In this document: one piece after another, positions 17,343 to 26,264 of the stretch
Layout of the letters: each line of letters begins with the position of its first letter
How positions within the stretch are numbered: the stretch's first letter is position 1
DNA from: Alphaproteobacteria bacterium
Lineage (GTDB): Bacteria > Pseudomonadota > Alphaproteobacteria > Bin95
Assembly (NCBI GenBank): GCA_020638555.1
Contig: JACKII010000004.1
Coordinates: 434,001-498,000, forward strand
Direction: 5' to 3'
DNA: 64,000 nucleotides
Notes under the pieces: model-generated
What the model was told of the DNA's origin: nothing
Databases searched by the model: none
Seen by the model: only the letters and a program-made list of their open reading frames with translations
Position numbers and translations under genes: made by a program

Positions 17343-18713
17343 TTACGCGCCCCAGGGCTTGATCGCTTCTTTCAGCTTCTTGTAGCCGTCGAGGAAGCCC
17401 GGACGGTCGCCCGCATAGACCTCGTCGAACTTGGCGAGCGCGTCGTCCATGAACTGCTTCACCTTGGCATTGCCCGGGTTCGCGTCCACATAGGCGTCGC
17501 GGATCAGAACGAAGTGAATGCGCGGGTCGTAGGGCTGCTTGGTGCCGCCCATCCACTCGTCGCCGTCCAGGAGGCGCAGCAGCATGGCGTCGGCGGACCC
17601 CAGCGTCTGCTCGTGGATCGGCGGGCCGCTCATGCGGTGCATGACGCTGGTCATGTCGCGGCCGTTGCCGGTGGTGTAGCCCATCTCGTTCCAGAGCGTG
17701 CGCATGCTCTTGTCGCTGCCGACATATTTCAGCACGCGGTCGCCGAAGGCCCGCAGCGGGTCGGAAATGTCGGCCATCAGATCGGTCAGGCGGTCGCCGT
17801 CCAGGTCGGTGGCGAACACGATGGCGTCGCGCTGCTCGATCAGGTCCCAGATCAGGATGCCGTAATTGGTGTCGGAGATGTGCTGCTCGATGCGGCCGCC
17901 CCAGTTCTCCATGCCGTCCTTGAAGTCGGCCGGCAGCAGCTTGACGATGGCGTCGATGCGCTCCTTGTGCTCCTCATACGGGTCGACGGCGTATTTGCGG
18001 CCGACCTCGAACTTGGTGCCCTTCAGCATCCAGGCGTGCAGGCCGGCATTGATGCCGTCTTCCATCGCCTGGGTCGGCTTCATGGCGACGCGGCCGATCC
18101 GGCCGGTCTCGTGCACCATTTTCAGGAACAGGCGGTTGGCATAGGCCATCTGCACGCCGGGGGTGTTCATCTCCGAATGGACGATGCCGGTCGCCGGATC
18201 CACCTTGAACGCGGCGCGGTCCTGGCTGTATGGCAGGCAGGGCATGCAGCGCACCGCCGTGATCGGGCCATAGGGGCGCACATTGCAATAGACGCCCGCC
18301 TGGGTGCGCAGCGGCGCGTTGCCCGACTTGCCCATGACGACGACGCGGCCGCCCTTGCCGTCGTTGACATAGGCGTCGCCGGCGGTGGACCACTTGATCG
18401 AGGTGACCGGCACATTGCCGAACCAGGCCAGGGCTTCCAGCTTGGTGTCGTGGCGGTATTGCGACCACATCGGCACGGCGTAATAGGGCAGACCCAGGAT
18501 ATCGGCCGCGGCAATGGTGCCGAGCAGGGCATAGGCATCGGTCAGCGAGTGGGCGACCGGCTGGCAATCGTCGGTGAAGTTGCCGCCTTCCCAGATCACC
18601 GCGTCCGGATAGCCGGTCGGGCGCATGTCGGTCGGGCGGTGGATTTTCTCAAGCTCGCCGAACAGGTCGCCGCCGTCGGCTTCTGTCCGGGCGATTTTCA
18701 TCAGGTCGATCAT
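17343..18713 (-). CDS. Conserved hypothetical protein, 456 residues
   Basis: I do not recognise the family. The protein looks soluble, with no signal peptide or membrane helix, and is rich in conserved-looking aromatic/acidic segments: GYPDAVIWEGGNFTDDCQPV, YAVPMWSQYRHDTKLEALAW, a Cys cluster region (CNVRPYGPITAVRCMPCLPY) and MVHETGRIGRVAMKPTQAMEDGINAGLH. DGDEWMGGTKQPYDPRIHF near the C-terminus could bind a metal or nucleotide, but this is only impression. ATG 18713 is chosen from the compact start MIDLMKIART. It is divergent from the TRAP locus and could be co-regulated with it through the shared 312-base region. Confidence 0.7.
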   Translation of the reverse strand: MIDLMKIARTEADGGDLFGELEKIHRPTDMRPTGYPDAVIWEGGNFTDDCQPVAHSLTDAYALLGTIAAADILGLPYYAVPMWSQYRHDTKLEALAWFGNVPVTSIKWSTAGDAYVNDGKGGRVVVMGKSGNAPLRTQAGVYCNVRPYGPITAVRCMPCLPYSQDRAAFKVDPATGIVHSEMNTPGVQMAYANRLFLKMVHETGRIGRVAMKPTQAMEDGINAGLHAWMLKGTKFEVGRKYAVDPYEEHKERIDAIVKLLPADFKDGMENWGGRIEQHISDTNYGILIWDLIEQRDAIVFATDLDGDRLTDLMADISDPLRAFGDRVLKYVGSDKSMRTLWNEMGYTTGNGRDMTSVMHRMSGPPIHEQTLGSADAMLLRLLDGDEWMGGTKQPYDPRIHFVLIRDAYVDANPGNAKVKQFMDDALAKFDEVYAGDRPGFLDGYKKLKEAIKPWGA

Positions 18714-18925
18714 GGGTCGGTTTCCGTCCAAAGGGTCAGCCGTTGAGTGGGCGCACCATAGAAGACGCACCGGCACAAGCAACAGGTCGAGTGATCGCAC
18801 AATGCCGGGACGCACGCCCGCCGTAAAGACGGAACGCGGCGGGGGTGGCGGTGGCGGGGCGGACGGGGATACCGGCACGGCCGGATTCCCGGAATCCGCC
18901 GCCGCCATGCTGTCGCACATCGGGT

Positions 18926-18955
18926 TTGACGCTGGCTACGAACCAAGGTTAGCAT
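18926..18955 (+). promoter_or_regulatory. Promoter of the first TRAP binding-protein gene
   Basis: TTGACG (18926-18931), an 18-base spacer and TAGCAT (18950-18955) resemble a sigma-70 promoter. The same -35 hexamer and spacer length precede the other three binding-protein genes. It lies in the 312-base gap 18714-19025; I see no gene there. Confidence 0.6.
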
Positions 18956-19025
18956 TTGTGAATACAAGAAGAAGTCGTGCCGGCACTTACCGGAACACGG
19001 CCAAACAACGAACACGGAGGAAACA

Positions 19026-20186
19026 ATGTTGCTACGCCCCATTTTGGGAACCGCCCTGGCTGCGGCGGTTCTCGGCCTGTCCGCTATGGCGACTCTCGCC
19101 CCGGATGCGTCCGCCGGCACGCTCAAGGCTGCGGTCGGCCTCGCGCCCAGCAGCGCCCAGTACTACGCATTCGAGCGCTTTGCCGACTACGTGAAGAAAA
19201 ACAGCGACGTCAAGATCAAGGTCTTCTCGATGTCGCTGCTGAACCTGAAGGAAACCCCGCCCGGCATCCGCGATGGCATCGCGGATATGGGTTTCGTGCT
19301 GCCGCCCTATTACCCGGCGGAATACGCCGAAAACAATCTGGTATCGAACCTTTCGATGCTTTCGACCACCGGCCGGCAGGTGGAAAGCCCGGGCGCGGCC
19401 ATGGCCGGCGCCACGTCCGAATACACCTATTTCCACTGCCCCGAATGCCTGACCGAGTACGAGAGAGAGAACCAGATCTATCTCGGCACCGGCGCGAGCC
19501 CCACCTATATCATGCTCTGCACCAAGCCAATCCGCACGCTGGAGGACCTGAAGGGCAAGAAATACCGGTCCGGCGCGGCGAATTTCGGCCGCTGGGCCGA
19601 GTATTTCGGCGGCATCAAGGTCTCGATGCCCGGTAACGACGTCTACGAGGCGCTGGGACAGGGCGTGATCGATTGCGCGATGCTGTCCGCAACGGAACTG
19701 ACGAATCTCTCGCTGTTCGACCTGGTCAAGTACGTGACCCGACGGATTCCGGGCGGCGTCTATTCCGGCGTGGCCACCAACAATGTGAACGTCGACACGT
19801 GGCGCAGCCTGACGACCGAACAACGGGCGGTGTTTCTGAAAGGCGCGGCCAAGATCAACGCCGACCTGACCTGGAAATACTATTCGGATGCGAAAAAGAA
19901 TCTCGACGCGTCGCCGTCCAAGGGTGTCGAGGTGATCGAGCCCGGCCCCGAAATCATGGCGAAATCCGATGAGTTCGTGAAAGGCGACCTGAAGATCATC
20001 GCCGATCAATTCACGAAGGATTACGGCATTACCAATGTCGAATCGAAGATCGAGACCGTGACGAAACTGGTCGAGAAGTGGAAGACGCTGACCGAGGGGC
20101 TGGAAAACGATCCGGAAGGCCTGGCCAAGGTCTACTGGGACGAAATTTTCTCCAAGGTCGACCCCAAAACCTTCGGCATGAAATAA
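19026..20186 (+). CDS. TRAP transporter substrate-binding protein, DctP family (copy 1)
   Basis: Periplasmic solute receptor of a TRAP transporter. The product has 386 residues with signal peptide LAAAVLGLSAMATLAPDASA. The DctP core shows LKETPPGIRDGIADMGF, the ligand-Arg block KKYRSGAANFGRW (Arg181, equivalent to the carboxylate-binding Arg of the family) and YEALGQGVIDCAMLSATEL. A Cys pair in YFHCPECLTEYE and a third Cys in IMLCTKPIRT are conserved in all four copies and unusual for this family; a disulfide or metal site is possible. It is the most divergent of the four copies and is closed by a strong terminator. The ligand is probably an organic acid. Confidence 0.88.
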   Translation: MLLRPILGTALAAAVLGLSAMATLAPDASAGTLKAAVGLAPSSAQYYAFERFADYVKKNSDVKIKVFSMSLLNLKETPPGIRDGIADMGFVLPPYYPAEYAENNLVSNLSMLSTTGRQVESPGAAMAGATSEYTYFHCPECLTEYERENQIYLGTGASPTYIMLCTKPIRTLEDLKGKKYRSGAANFGRWAEYFGGIKVSMPGNDVYEALGQGVIDCAMLSATELTNLSLFDLVKYVTRRIPGGVYSGVATNNVNVDTWRSLTTEQRAVFLKGAAKINADLTWKYYSDAKKNLDASPSKGVEVIEPGPEIMAKSDEFVKGDLKIIADQFTKDYGITNVESKIETVTKLVEKWKTLTEGLENDPEGLAKVYWDEIFSKVDPKTFGMK

Positions 20187-20205
20187 TTCAATCCGCTTGA
20201 CCTGC

Positions 20206-20236
20206 GCCGCCGGCTGCGGCCGGCGGCTTTTTTTTT
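20206..20236 (+). terminator. Rho-independent terminator after binding protein 1
   Basis: GCCGCCGGC (20206-20214) pairs perfectly with GCCGGCGGC (20219-20227) around a four-base loop, followed by nine T (20228-20236). This makes copy 1 a separate transcription unit. Confidence 0.92.
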
Positions 20237-20288
20237 GCGCAATCCCTCCGGGCCGTTCAAGCAGAAGACGAATTGCGCCAGACACGGT

Positions 20289-20318
20289 TTGACGCATCCG
20301 ATCCTCGCCTACTAGGAT
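20289..20318 (+). promoter_or_regulatory. Promoter of TRAP binding protein 2
   Basis: TTGACG, an 18-base spacer and TAGGAT. The surrounding CAGACAC.GTTTGACGCATCCGA block is repeated before copies 3 and 4. The 56-base leader to the ATG ends with CCGGAGGAAACA. Confidence 0.72.
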
Positions 20319-20374
20319 GTTCGCCCTACTGCACTGGCGCGAACAACGATCGCCACCATCATCCGGAGGAAACA

Positions 20375-21538
20375 ATGGAACGCCGAAATTCCCTTGGCGC
20401 AGCGATCGGCGCTGCCATTTTGGGTCTCACGCTGAGCGCGGCTCCGGCAACCGAGGTGGTCGCCAAGACCCTGAAATCCGCCGTCGGCCTGGCGCCCACC
20501 AGCGCGCAGTATTACGCTCACAGCCAATTGGCAGAGTATGTCAAGGAGCACACCAAGGATCTGCGAATCAAGGTGTATTCCATGTCGCTCTTGAACCTGA
20601 AGGAAACCCCGCCCGGCCTGCGCGACGGCATTGCCGACATGGGTTTCGTGCTGCCGCCCTATTTCCCGGCGGAATACTCCGAATTCAACCTGGCCGCCAA
20701 CGTCTCCATGCTGGCCACCACCGGGCGCCAGGTGGAAAGCCCGGGCGCGGCCATGGCCGGCGCCACCAACGAATACGTGTTCTTCCACTGCCCGGAATGC
20801 CTGGCGCAGTTCCAACACGAAAACCAAGTCTATCTCGGCACGGCGGCGAGCCCGACTTACATCTTGCTCTGCACCAAGCCAATCCGCACGCTGAACGACC
20901 TGAAGGGCCGGAAGTTCAGCTCCGGCGCGGCGAATTTCGGCCGCTGGGCCGAATATTTCGGCGGCATCCGGGTGTCGATTTCCGGCAATGACGTCTACGA
21001 GGCCCTGGGCCAGGGCGTGATCGACTGCTCCATGCAATCCGCGACCGAGTTGACCAATCTCTCGCTGTTCGACGTGGTGAAATTCGTCACCCGGCGCATT
21101 CCCGGCGGCGTCTTTTCCGGTGTGGCCACCAACAACATGAACATCGATTCCTGGCGCAGCCTGTCGCTGGAAGATCGCAAGGTCTTGCTGAAGGGCTCCG
21201 CCCGCCTCCAGGCGGATGGCACCTGGAAATACTATGCCGAGGCGAAAAAGAACCTGGAAGACGCCCCCGGCAAGGGCGTCGAGGTGATCGAGCCCGACCC
21301 GGCCATTCTGGCCAAGTCGGACGAGTTCGTGAAAGGCGACATGAAGGTCATCGCAGAGCAGTTCCGCACGGCATATGGCGTCGCGAACACGGACGCAAAG
21401 ATCGCCAAGCTGGCCGAACTGACCGAGAAGTGGAAGACGCTGACCGACGGCATCGAAGACGACCCCGCGGCCCTGTTCGCGGTGTACTGGAACGAGGTCT
21501 TCTCCAAGCTCGATCCCGAAACCTACGGCATGAAATAG
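20375..21538 (+). CDS. TRAP substrate-binding protein, DctP family (copy 2, Arg replaced)
   Basis: The product has 387 residues with signal peptide LGAAIGAAILGLTLSAAPATEVVA. It is very similar to copies 3 and 4 along the whole length, including YVFFHCPECLAQF and GQGVIDCSMQSATEL. One striking change: in the ligand-Arg block the sequence reads RKFSSGAANF, so the Arg kept in the other three copies (KYRSG, KFRSG, RFRSG) is Ser182 here. In DctP proteins this Arg contacts the ligand carboxylate, so copy 2 may bind a different or uncharged ligand, or none. It has its own promoter. No clear terminator follows. Confidence 0.88.
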   Translation: MERRNSLGAAIGAAILGLTLSAAPATEVVAKTLKSAVGLAPTSAQYYAHSQLAEYVKEHTKDLRIKVYSMSLLNLKETPPGLRDGIADMGFVLPPYFPAEYSEFNLAANVSMLATTGRQVESPGAAMAGATNEYVFFHCPECLAQFQHENQVYLGTAASPTYILLCTKPIRTLNDLKGRKFSSGAANFGRWAEYFGGIRVSISGNDVYEALGQGVIDCSMQSATELTNLSLFDVVKFVTRRIPGGVFSGVATNNMNIDSWRSLSLEDRKVLLKGSARLQADGTWKYYAEAKKNLEDAPGKGVEVIEPDPAILAKSDEFVKGDMKVIAEQFRTAYGVANTDAKIAKLAELTEKWKTLTDGIEDDPAALFAVYWNEVFSKLDPETYGMK

Positions 21539-21613
21539 GCCGCAATGCGTAGCCTGCCGGCGGCGGCCCCCGGTCGCCCCGGCGAGCCTCTACCGCACAA
21601 ATACAGACACAGT

Positions 21614-21643
21614 TTGACGCATCCGACTTTAGGCCACTAGGAT
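21614..21643 (+). promoter_or_regulatory. Promoter of TRAP binding protein 3
   Basis: TTGACG, an 18-base spacer and TAGGAT. The whole intergenic segment from the preceding stop (GCCGCAATGCGTAGCCTGCC onward) is duplicated in the gap before copy 4, showing gene and promoter were copied together. Confidence 0.72.
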
Positions 21644-21699
21644 GCGCGCCCTATTGCGTTGGCGCGAACAACCAACGCCATCATCCTCCGGAGGAAACC

Positions 21700-22863
21700 A
21701 TGAAACGCCAAAAATTCCTTGGCGCAGCGATCGGCGCTGCCGTTTTGGGTCTCGCGCTAAGCGCGGCACCGCTAACCGAGGCGGTCGCCAAGACCCTGAA
21801 ATCCGCCGTCGGCCTGGCGCCCAGCAGCGCGCAGTACTACGCCCACGCCCGCCTGGCCGAGTATGTCAAGGAGCACGCCAAGGATCTGAAGATCAAGGTG
21901 TATTCCATGTCGTTGCTGAACCTGAAGGAAACGCCGGCCGGCGTCCGCGACGGCATTGCCGATATGGGCTTCGTGCTGCCGCCCTATTTCCCGGCGGAGT
22001 ATTCGGAGTTCAACCTGGCCGCCGACGTCTCCATGCTGGCCACCACCGGCCGTCGGGTGGAAAGCCCCGGCGCAGCCATGGCCGGCGCCACCAACGAGTA
22101 CGTGTTCTTCCACTGCCCGGAATGCCTGGCGCAGTTCGAGCACGAGAATCAGGTCTATCTCGGCACCTCCGCCAGCCCGACCTACATCATGCTCTGCACC
22201 ACGCCGATCCGCACCATGGAGGATCTGAAGGGCAGGAAATTCCGGTCCGGCGCGGCGAATTTCGGCCGCTGGGCCGAATATTTCGGCGGCATCCGGGTCA
22301 CCATTTCCGGCAATGACGTCTACGAGGCCCTGAGCCAGGGCGTGATCGACTGCTCCATGCAATCGGCGACCGAGTTGACCAATCTCTCGCTGTTCGACGT
22401 GGTGAAATTCGTCACCCGGCGCATTCCCGGCGGCGTCTTTTCGGGCGTGGCCACCAACAACATGAACCTCGATTCCTGGCGCAGCCTGTCGCTGGAGGAT
22501 CGCAAAGTCTTGCTCAAGGGTTCGGCCCGGGTGCAGGCGGACAACACCTGGAAATACTATTCCGACGCGAAAAAGAACCTGGAAGACGCCCCCGGCAAGG
22601 GCGTCGAGGTGATCGAGCCCGATCCGGCCATTCTGGCCAAATCGGACGAGTTCGTGAAAGGCGACATGAAAGTCATCGCCGAGCAGTTCCGCAAAGACTA
22701 CGGCGTCCAGAACACGGACGAGAAGATCGCCAAGCTGGCCGAGCTGACCGAGAAGTGGAAGACGCTGACCGAAGGCGTCGAAGACGATCCCGCGGCCCTG
22801 GCCGAGGTCTACTGGAACGAGGTCTTTTCCAAGCTCGATCCCGAAACCTACGGCATGAAATAA
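21700..22863 (+). CDS. TRAP substrate-binding protein, DctP family (copy 3)
   Basis: The product has 387 residues. It has a signal peptide (LGAAIGAAVLGLALSAAPLTEAVA), the ligand-Arg block GRKFRSGAANF with Arg182 intact, the HCPECL Cys pair and the YEALSQGVIDCSMQSATEL block. Together with copies 2 and 4 it forms a recent tandem family; copy 1 is older. It has its own promoter and the ribosome site CCGGAGGAAACC before ATG 21700. Differences from copy 2 cluster in the second lobe hinge (TTPIRTMEDLKGR) and the Arg position. Confidence 0.88.
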   Translation: MKRQKFLGAAIGAAVLGLALSAAPLTEAVAKTLKSAVGLAPSSAQYYAHARLAEYVKEHAKDLKIKVYSMSLLNLKETPAGVRDGIADMGFVLPPYFPAEYSEFNLAADVSMLATTGRRVESPGAAMAGATNEYVFFHCPECLAQFEHENQVYLGTSASPTYIMLCTTPIRTMEDLKGRKFRSGAANFGRWAEYFGGIRVTISGNDVYEALSQGVIDCSMQSATELTNLSLFDVVKFVTRRIPGGVFSGVATNNMNLDSWRSLSLEDRKVLLKGSARVQADNTWKYYSDAKKNLEDAPGKGVEVIEPDPAILAKSDEFVKGDMKVIAEQFRKDYGVQNTDEKIAKLAELTEKWKTLTEGVEDDPAALAEVYWNEVFSKLDPETYGMK

Positions 22864-22938
22864 GCCGCAATGCGTAGCCTGCCGGCGGCGGCGCCCAGCC
22901 GCCCCGGTGAGCCTCGACCGGACAAATACAGACACAGT

Positions 22939-22968
22939 TTGACGCATCCGACTTTAGACCACTAGGAT
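22939..22968 (+). promoter_or_regulatory. Promoter of TRAP binding protein 4
   Basis: TTGACG, an 18-base spacer and TAGGAT, nearly identical to the promoter of copy 3. Since no promoter is evident before dctQ, this one probably also drives the two permease genes. Confidence 0.72.
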
Positions 22969-23021
22969 GCGGCTCATACCGATGTGGCACGACCGATCAA
23001 AGCCACAATCATTGGGAGGAC

Positions 23022-24188
23022 ATGATGATACGCCAAAAGTTCCTTGGCGCAGCGATGGGTGCTGCCGTTCTGAGCCTGGCGCTAGGCGTGGCGCCGGCGA
23101 CCGAGGCACTCGCAAAGACCCTGAAGGACGCGGTCGGCCTGGCGCCGAGCAGCGTGCAGTATTACGCCCACAGCCGCTTGGCGGACTATGTCAAGGAACA
23201 CACCAAGGATCTGCGGATCAAGGTGTATTCCATGTCGCTCTTGAACCTGAAGGAGACCCCGGCCGGTGTCCGCGACGGTATCGCCGACATGGGCTTCGTG
23301 CTGCCGCCCTATTTCCCGGCGGAATACTCCGAATTCAACCTGGCCGCCAACGTCTCCATGCTCGCCACCACCGGCCGCCGGGTGGAAAGCCCCGGCGCGG
23401 CCATGGCCGGCGCCACCAACGAATACGTGTTCCTGAACTGCCCGGAATGCCTGGCGCAGTTCGAGCACGAGAATCAGGTCTATCTCGGCACCTCCGCCAG
23501 CCCGACCTACATCATGCTCTGCACCAAGCCGATCCGCACCATGGAGGATCTGAAGGGCAGGAGGTTCCGCTCCGGCGCGGCGAATTTCGGTCGCTGGGCC
23601 GAACATTTCGGCGGCATCAAGGTCTCGATCTCCGCCAACGACGTCTATGAGGGCCTGGGCCAGGGCGTGATCGATTGCGCCATGCTCTCCGCCACCGAAC
23701 TCACCAATCTCTCGCTGTTCGACGTGGTGAAATTCGTTACCCGGCGCATTCCCGGCGGCGTCTATTCCGGCGTGGCCACCAACAACATGAACCTCGATTC
23801 CTGGCGCAGCCTGTCGCTGGAGGATCGCAAGGTTCTGCTCAAGGGTTCGGCCCGGGTGCAGGCGGACAACACCTGGAAATTCTATGCCGACGCGAAAAAG
23901 AACCTGGAAGACGCGCCCGGCAAGGGCGTCGAGGTGATCGAGCCCGATCCGGCCATCCTGACCCAGTCGGACGAGTTCGTGAAAGGCGACATGAAGGTCA
24001 TCGCCGAGCAGTTCCGCAACGACTACGGCGTCGCGAACACGGACGAGAAGATCGCCAAGCTGGCCGAACTGACCGAAAAGTGGAAGACCCTGACCGAGGG
24101 GATCGAAAACGATCCGGAAGCCCTGTTCGAGGTGTACTGGAAAGAGGTCTTCTCCAAGCTCGACCCCGCGACCTATGGCATGCAGTAG
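23022..24188 (+). CDS. TRAP substrate-binding protein, DctP family (copy 4)
   Basis: The product has 388 residues; the signal peptide is FLGAAMGAAVLSLALGVAPATEALA. The ligand-Arg block is GRRFRSGAANF with Arg183 intact. It differs from copies 2 and 3 at the Cys motif (FLNCPECL instead of FFHCPECL) and at WAEHFGG instead of WAEYFGG, both close to predicted ligand-side loops. It is the copy next to the permease genes, so it is the likely principal partner. A 9-bp stem-loop lies between it and dctQ. Confidence 0.88.
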   Translation: MMIRQKFLGAAMGAAVLSLALGVAPATEALAKTLKDAVGLAPSSVQYYAHSRLADYVKEHTKDLRIKVYSMSLLNLKETPAGVRDGIADMGFVLPPYFPAEYSEFNLAANVSMLATTGRRVESPGAAMAGATNEYVFLNCPECLAQFEHENQVYLGTSASPTYIMLCTKPIRTMEDLKGRRFRSGAANFGRWAEHFGGIKVSISANDVYEGLGQGVIDCAMLSATELTNLSLFDVVKFVTRRIPGGVYSGVATNNMNLDSWRSLSLEDRKVLLKGSARVQADNTWKFYADAKKNLEDAPGKGVEVIEPDPAILTQSDEFVKGDMKVIAEQFRNDYGVANTDEKIAKLAELTEKWKTLTEGIENDPEALFEVYWKEVFSKLDPATYGMQ

Positions 24189-24209
24189 ACCGCCAATCCC
24201 CCTCTGCGA

Positions 24210-24247
24210 CCGCCGGCAGCCCGCCCCAGGGCGCGGCTTGCCGGCGG
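24210..24247 (+). other. Stem-loop between the binding-protein and permease genes
   Basis: CCGCCGGCA (24210-24218) pairs perfectly with TGCCGGCGG (24239-24247) around a 20-base, partly self-pairing loop. There is no T-run, so it may act as an mRNA stabiliser that keeps the binding-protein message higher than the permease message. Confidence 0.55.
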
Positions 24248-24353
24248 CGCGCCCCGACCGTTTCCCTCCCCCTGGTCAACCGCAGCCGCCGCAACCCTCC
24301 CAAGGTGCCGGAGGGCGCGGCTGTGCCAGATACACGCCCCAGAGGAATCTCCC

Positions 24354-24917
24354 ATGACCGCAATCGGCCGCATTCTGGCCATCGGCGTGAAAATCTCGAC
24401 CTATGTCGGGTTGTTCGCCGTGGCCCTGATGATGCTGCATATCTTCATCGACGTGGCCGGCAAGTTCCTGTTGAACGAGCCGATCCCCGCGACCATCGCC
24501 CTGGTGTCGAACTATTACATGGTCGTGGTGGCCTTCATGGCCATCGGACTCGCCGAAACCCGCAACAGCCACATCACGGTCGAAGTGCTGACCGAGTTGT
24601 TCCCGATGCGGGCGCAGTTGCACCTCTATTCCTGGAGCTATGTGATCTCGGCGTTCGTCTACGGCCTGCTGACGGTCCGCACCTGGGAAGAAGCTGCGCG
24701 CGCCCACGCAACCGGCACCTTCATCATGGAGCAAAGCACCAAGCTGCTGACCTGGCCGTCCTACTATCTGCTGCCGATCGGCTGCGGACTGATGTGCCTG
24801 GTCGTCACCTACCGCTTCCTGATCTACCTGACGGGCGCGAAGAGCGGCCTCGGCGAAGTCCCGACCATGCAGAAGGACGCTGACATCGCCGCCTCCAACG
24901 AAGCCGGTCTGGCCTGA
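24354..24917 (+). CDS. dctQ: TRAP transporter small permease
   Basis: The product has 187 residues with four predicted membrane helices: YVGLFAVALMMLHIFIDVAG, YYMVVVAFMAIGLAE, WSYVISAFVYGLLTV and YYLLPIGCGLMCLVVTYRFLIYL. This is the small-subunit (DctQ) layout, and it supports the large permease at the inner membrane. The motif LAETRNSHITVEVLTELFP after helix 2 is typical. The downstream tail is short and polar. It is 12 bases from dctM and must serve all four upstream binding proteins if they use this transporter, because no other permease pair is in the window. Confidence 0.88.
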   Translation: MTAIGRILAIGVKISTYVGLFAVALMMLHIFIDVAGKFLLNEPIPATIALVSNYYMVVVAFMAIGLAETRNSHITVEVLTELFPMRAQLHLYSWSYVISAFVYGLLTVRTWEEAARAHATGTFIMEQSTKLLTWPSYYLLPIGCGLMCLVVTYRFLIYLTGAKSGLGEVPTMQKDADIAASNEAGLA

Positions 24918-24929
24918 GGAACGCGAACA

Positions 24930-26246
24930 ATGGAAGCTTTGAGCGACGTTCAAATCGGCTTTATCGGCATCGGTGTCCTCGTCACGCTGATCGCGCTGCG
25001 CGTGCCCATCGGCGTGAGCCTGATCGGTGTCTCTTTCTTCGGCATCTGGGCGCTGGTCGGCCAGAAAGCGGCCTGGGGCATGTTGGGGGTCATCCCCTAC
25101 AACTTCGCCGCCACCTGGCAGTTGAGTTCCGTCCCCATGTTCCTGTTGATGGGCTTCTTCTGCTTTCATGCGGGACTGACCAAGGGCCTGTTCGACGCGG
25201 CACGGGTCTGGCTCTCGGCCCTGCCGGGCGGCCTGGCGGTGGCGGCCGTGTTCGGCTCGGCCGGCTTTGCCGCCGTCACCGGCTCGTCGGTTGCCTGTGC
25301 CGCCGCCATGGGCCGGATCGCCGTGCCGGAAATGATGCGCTACCGCTATGAGGTGTCGCTGGCCACCGGCACGGTGGCGGCTGCCGGTACCATCGGCGCG
25401 CTGATTCCGCCCTCGATCCTGATGATCCTCTACGGCATCATCGCCGAGGTGCCGATCAGCCACCTGTTCCTGGGCGGTGTCGGTGCCGGCCTGCTGACCG
25501 CCTTCGGTTATGTCGCCGTCATCACCATCCGCACCACTCTCAATCCGGAGCTGGCGCCCCGGCTGTCCGAGAAGGTGCCGTTTTCCGACAAGGTGGCGGC
25601 GCTGGTCGAAACCTGGCCGGTTTTGCTGCTGATGGCCGGTGTGTTCGGCGGCCTGTTCGCCGGCCTGTTCACCCCGACCGAGGCCGGCGCCGTCGGCGCG
25701 TTCCTCTCGCTGGTGATCGCCGCCGTCAAGCGCTCGCTCACCTGGCAGAATTTCCGCAACGCGCTGCTGGAAACGCTGCTGACCTCGGCGGCGCTGTTCA
25801 TCATCGCCATCGGCGCCAGCATGTTGACCCGTTTCCTGGCCTTCAGCGGCGCCGGCGACTATCTCTCCGACCTGGTGGTGGGCATCGGCGCCAACGAGTT
25901 CCTGCTGCTGGTGGGCATTTCCTGCGTCTATCTGGTGCTGGGCATGTTCCTGGAGCCGATCGGCGCCATGCTGCTGACCCTGCCGATCCTGCTGCCGATC
26001 ATCGACAGCACCGGTTTCAGCCTGGTGTGGTTCGGCGTGCTGCTGACCAAGTTCCTGGAGATCGGCATGATCACGCCGCCAATCGGCCTGAACGTGTTCG
26101 TCATCAAGGGCGTGGTCGGCGACCTGACCACCACCTCGGTGATCTTCAAGGGCATTATGTGGTTCCTGCTCTCCGACCTGATCGTCATCACCCTGTTGAT
26201 GATCTTCCCGGAGATCGTGCTCTACCTGCCCAGCACCATGGACTGA
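24930..26246 (+). CDS. dctM: TRAP transporter large permease
   Basis: The product has 438 residues with about twelve predicted membrane helices; it is the ion-coupled translocation subunit. Family motifs: RVPIGVSLIGVSFFGIWAL near the N-terminus, GFAAVTGSSVACAAAMG (the conserved TGSS region of the sodium site), IPPSILMILYGIIAE, GLFTPTEAGAVGAF and the late MITPPIGLNVFVIKG. All are intact, so the transporter should be functional. It ends the operon; a 20-bp palindrome lies 19 bases after its stop. Confidence 0.92.
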   Translation: MEALSDVQIGFIGIGVLVTLIALRVPIGVSLIGVSFFGIWALVGQKAAWGMLGVIPYNFAATWQLSSVPMFLLMGFFCFHAGLTKGLFDAARVWLSALPGGLAVAAVFGSAGFAAVTGSSVACAAAMGRIAVPEMMRYRYEVSLATGTVAAAGTIGALIPPSILMILYGIIAEVPISHLFLGGVGAGLLTAFGYVAVITIRTTLNPELAPRLSEKVPFSDKVAALVETWPVLLLMAGVFGGLFAGLFTPTEAGAVGAFLSLVIAAVKRSLTWQNFRNALLETLLTSAALFIIAIGASMLTRFLAFSGAGDYLSDLVVGIGANEFLLLVGISCVYLVLGMFLEPIGAMLLTLPILLPIIDSTGFSLVWFGVLLTKFLEIGMITPPIGLNVFVIKGVVGDLTTTSVIFKGIMWFLLSDLIVITLLMIFPEIVLYLPSTMD

Positions 26247-26264
26247 TCCCGACAGCCTTCTCGC

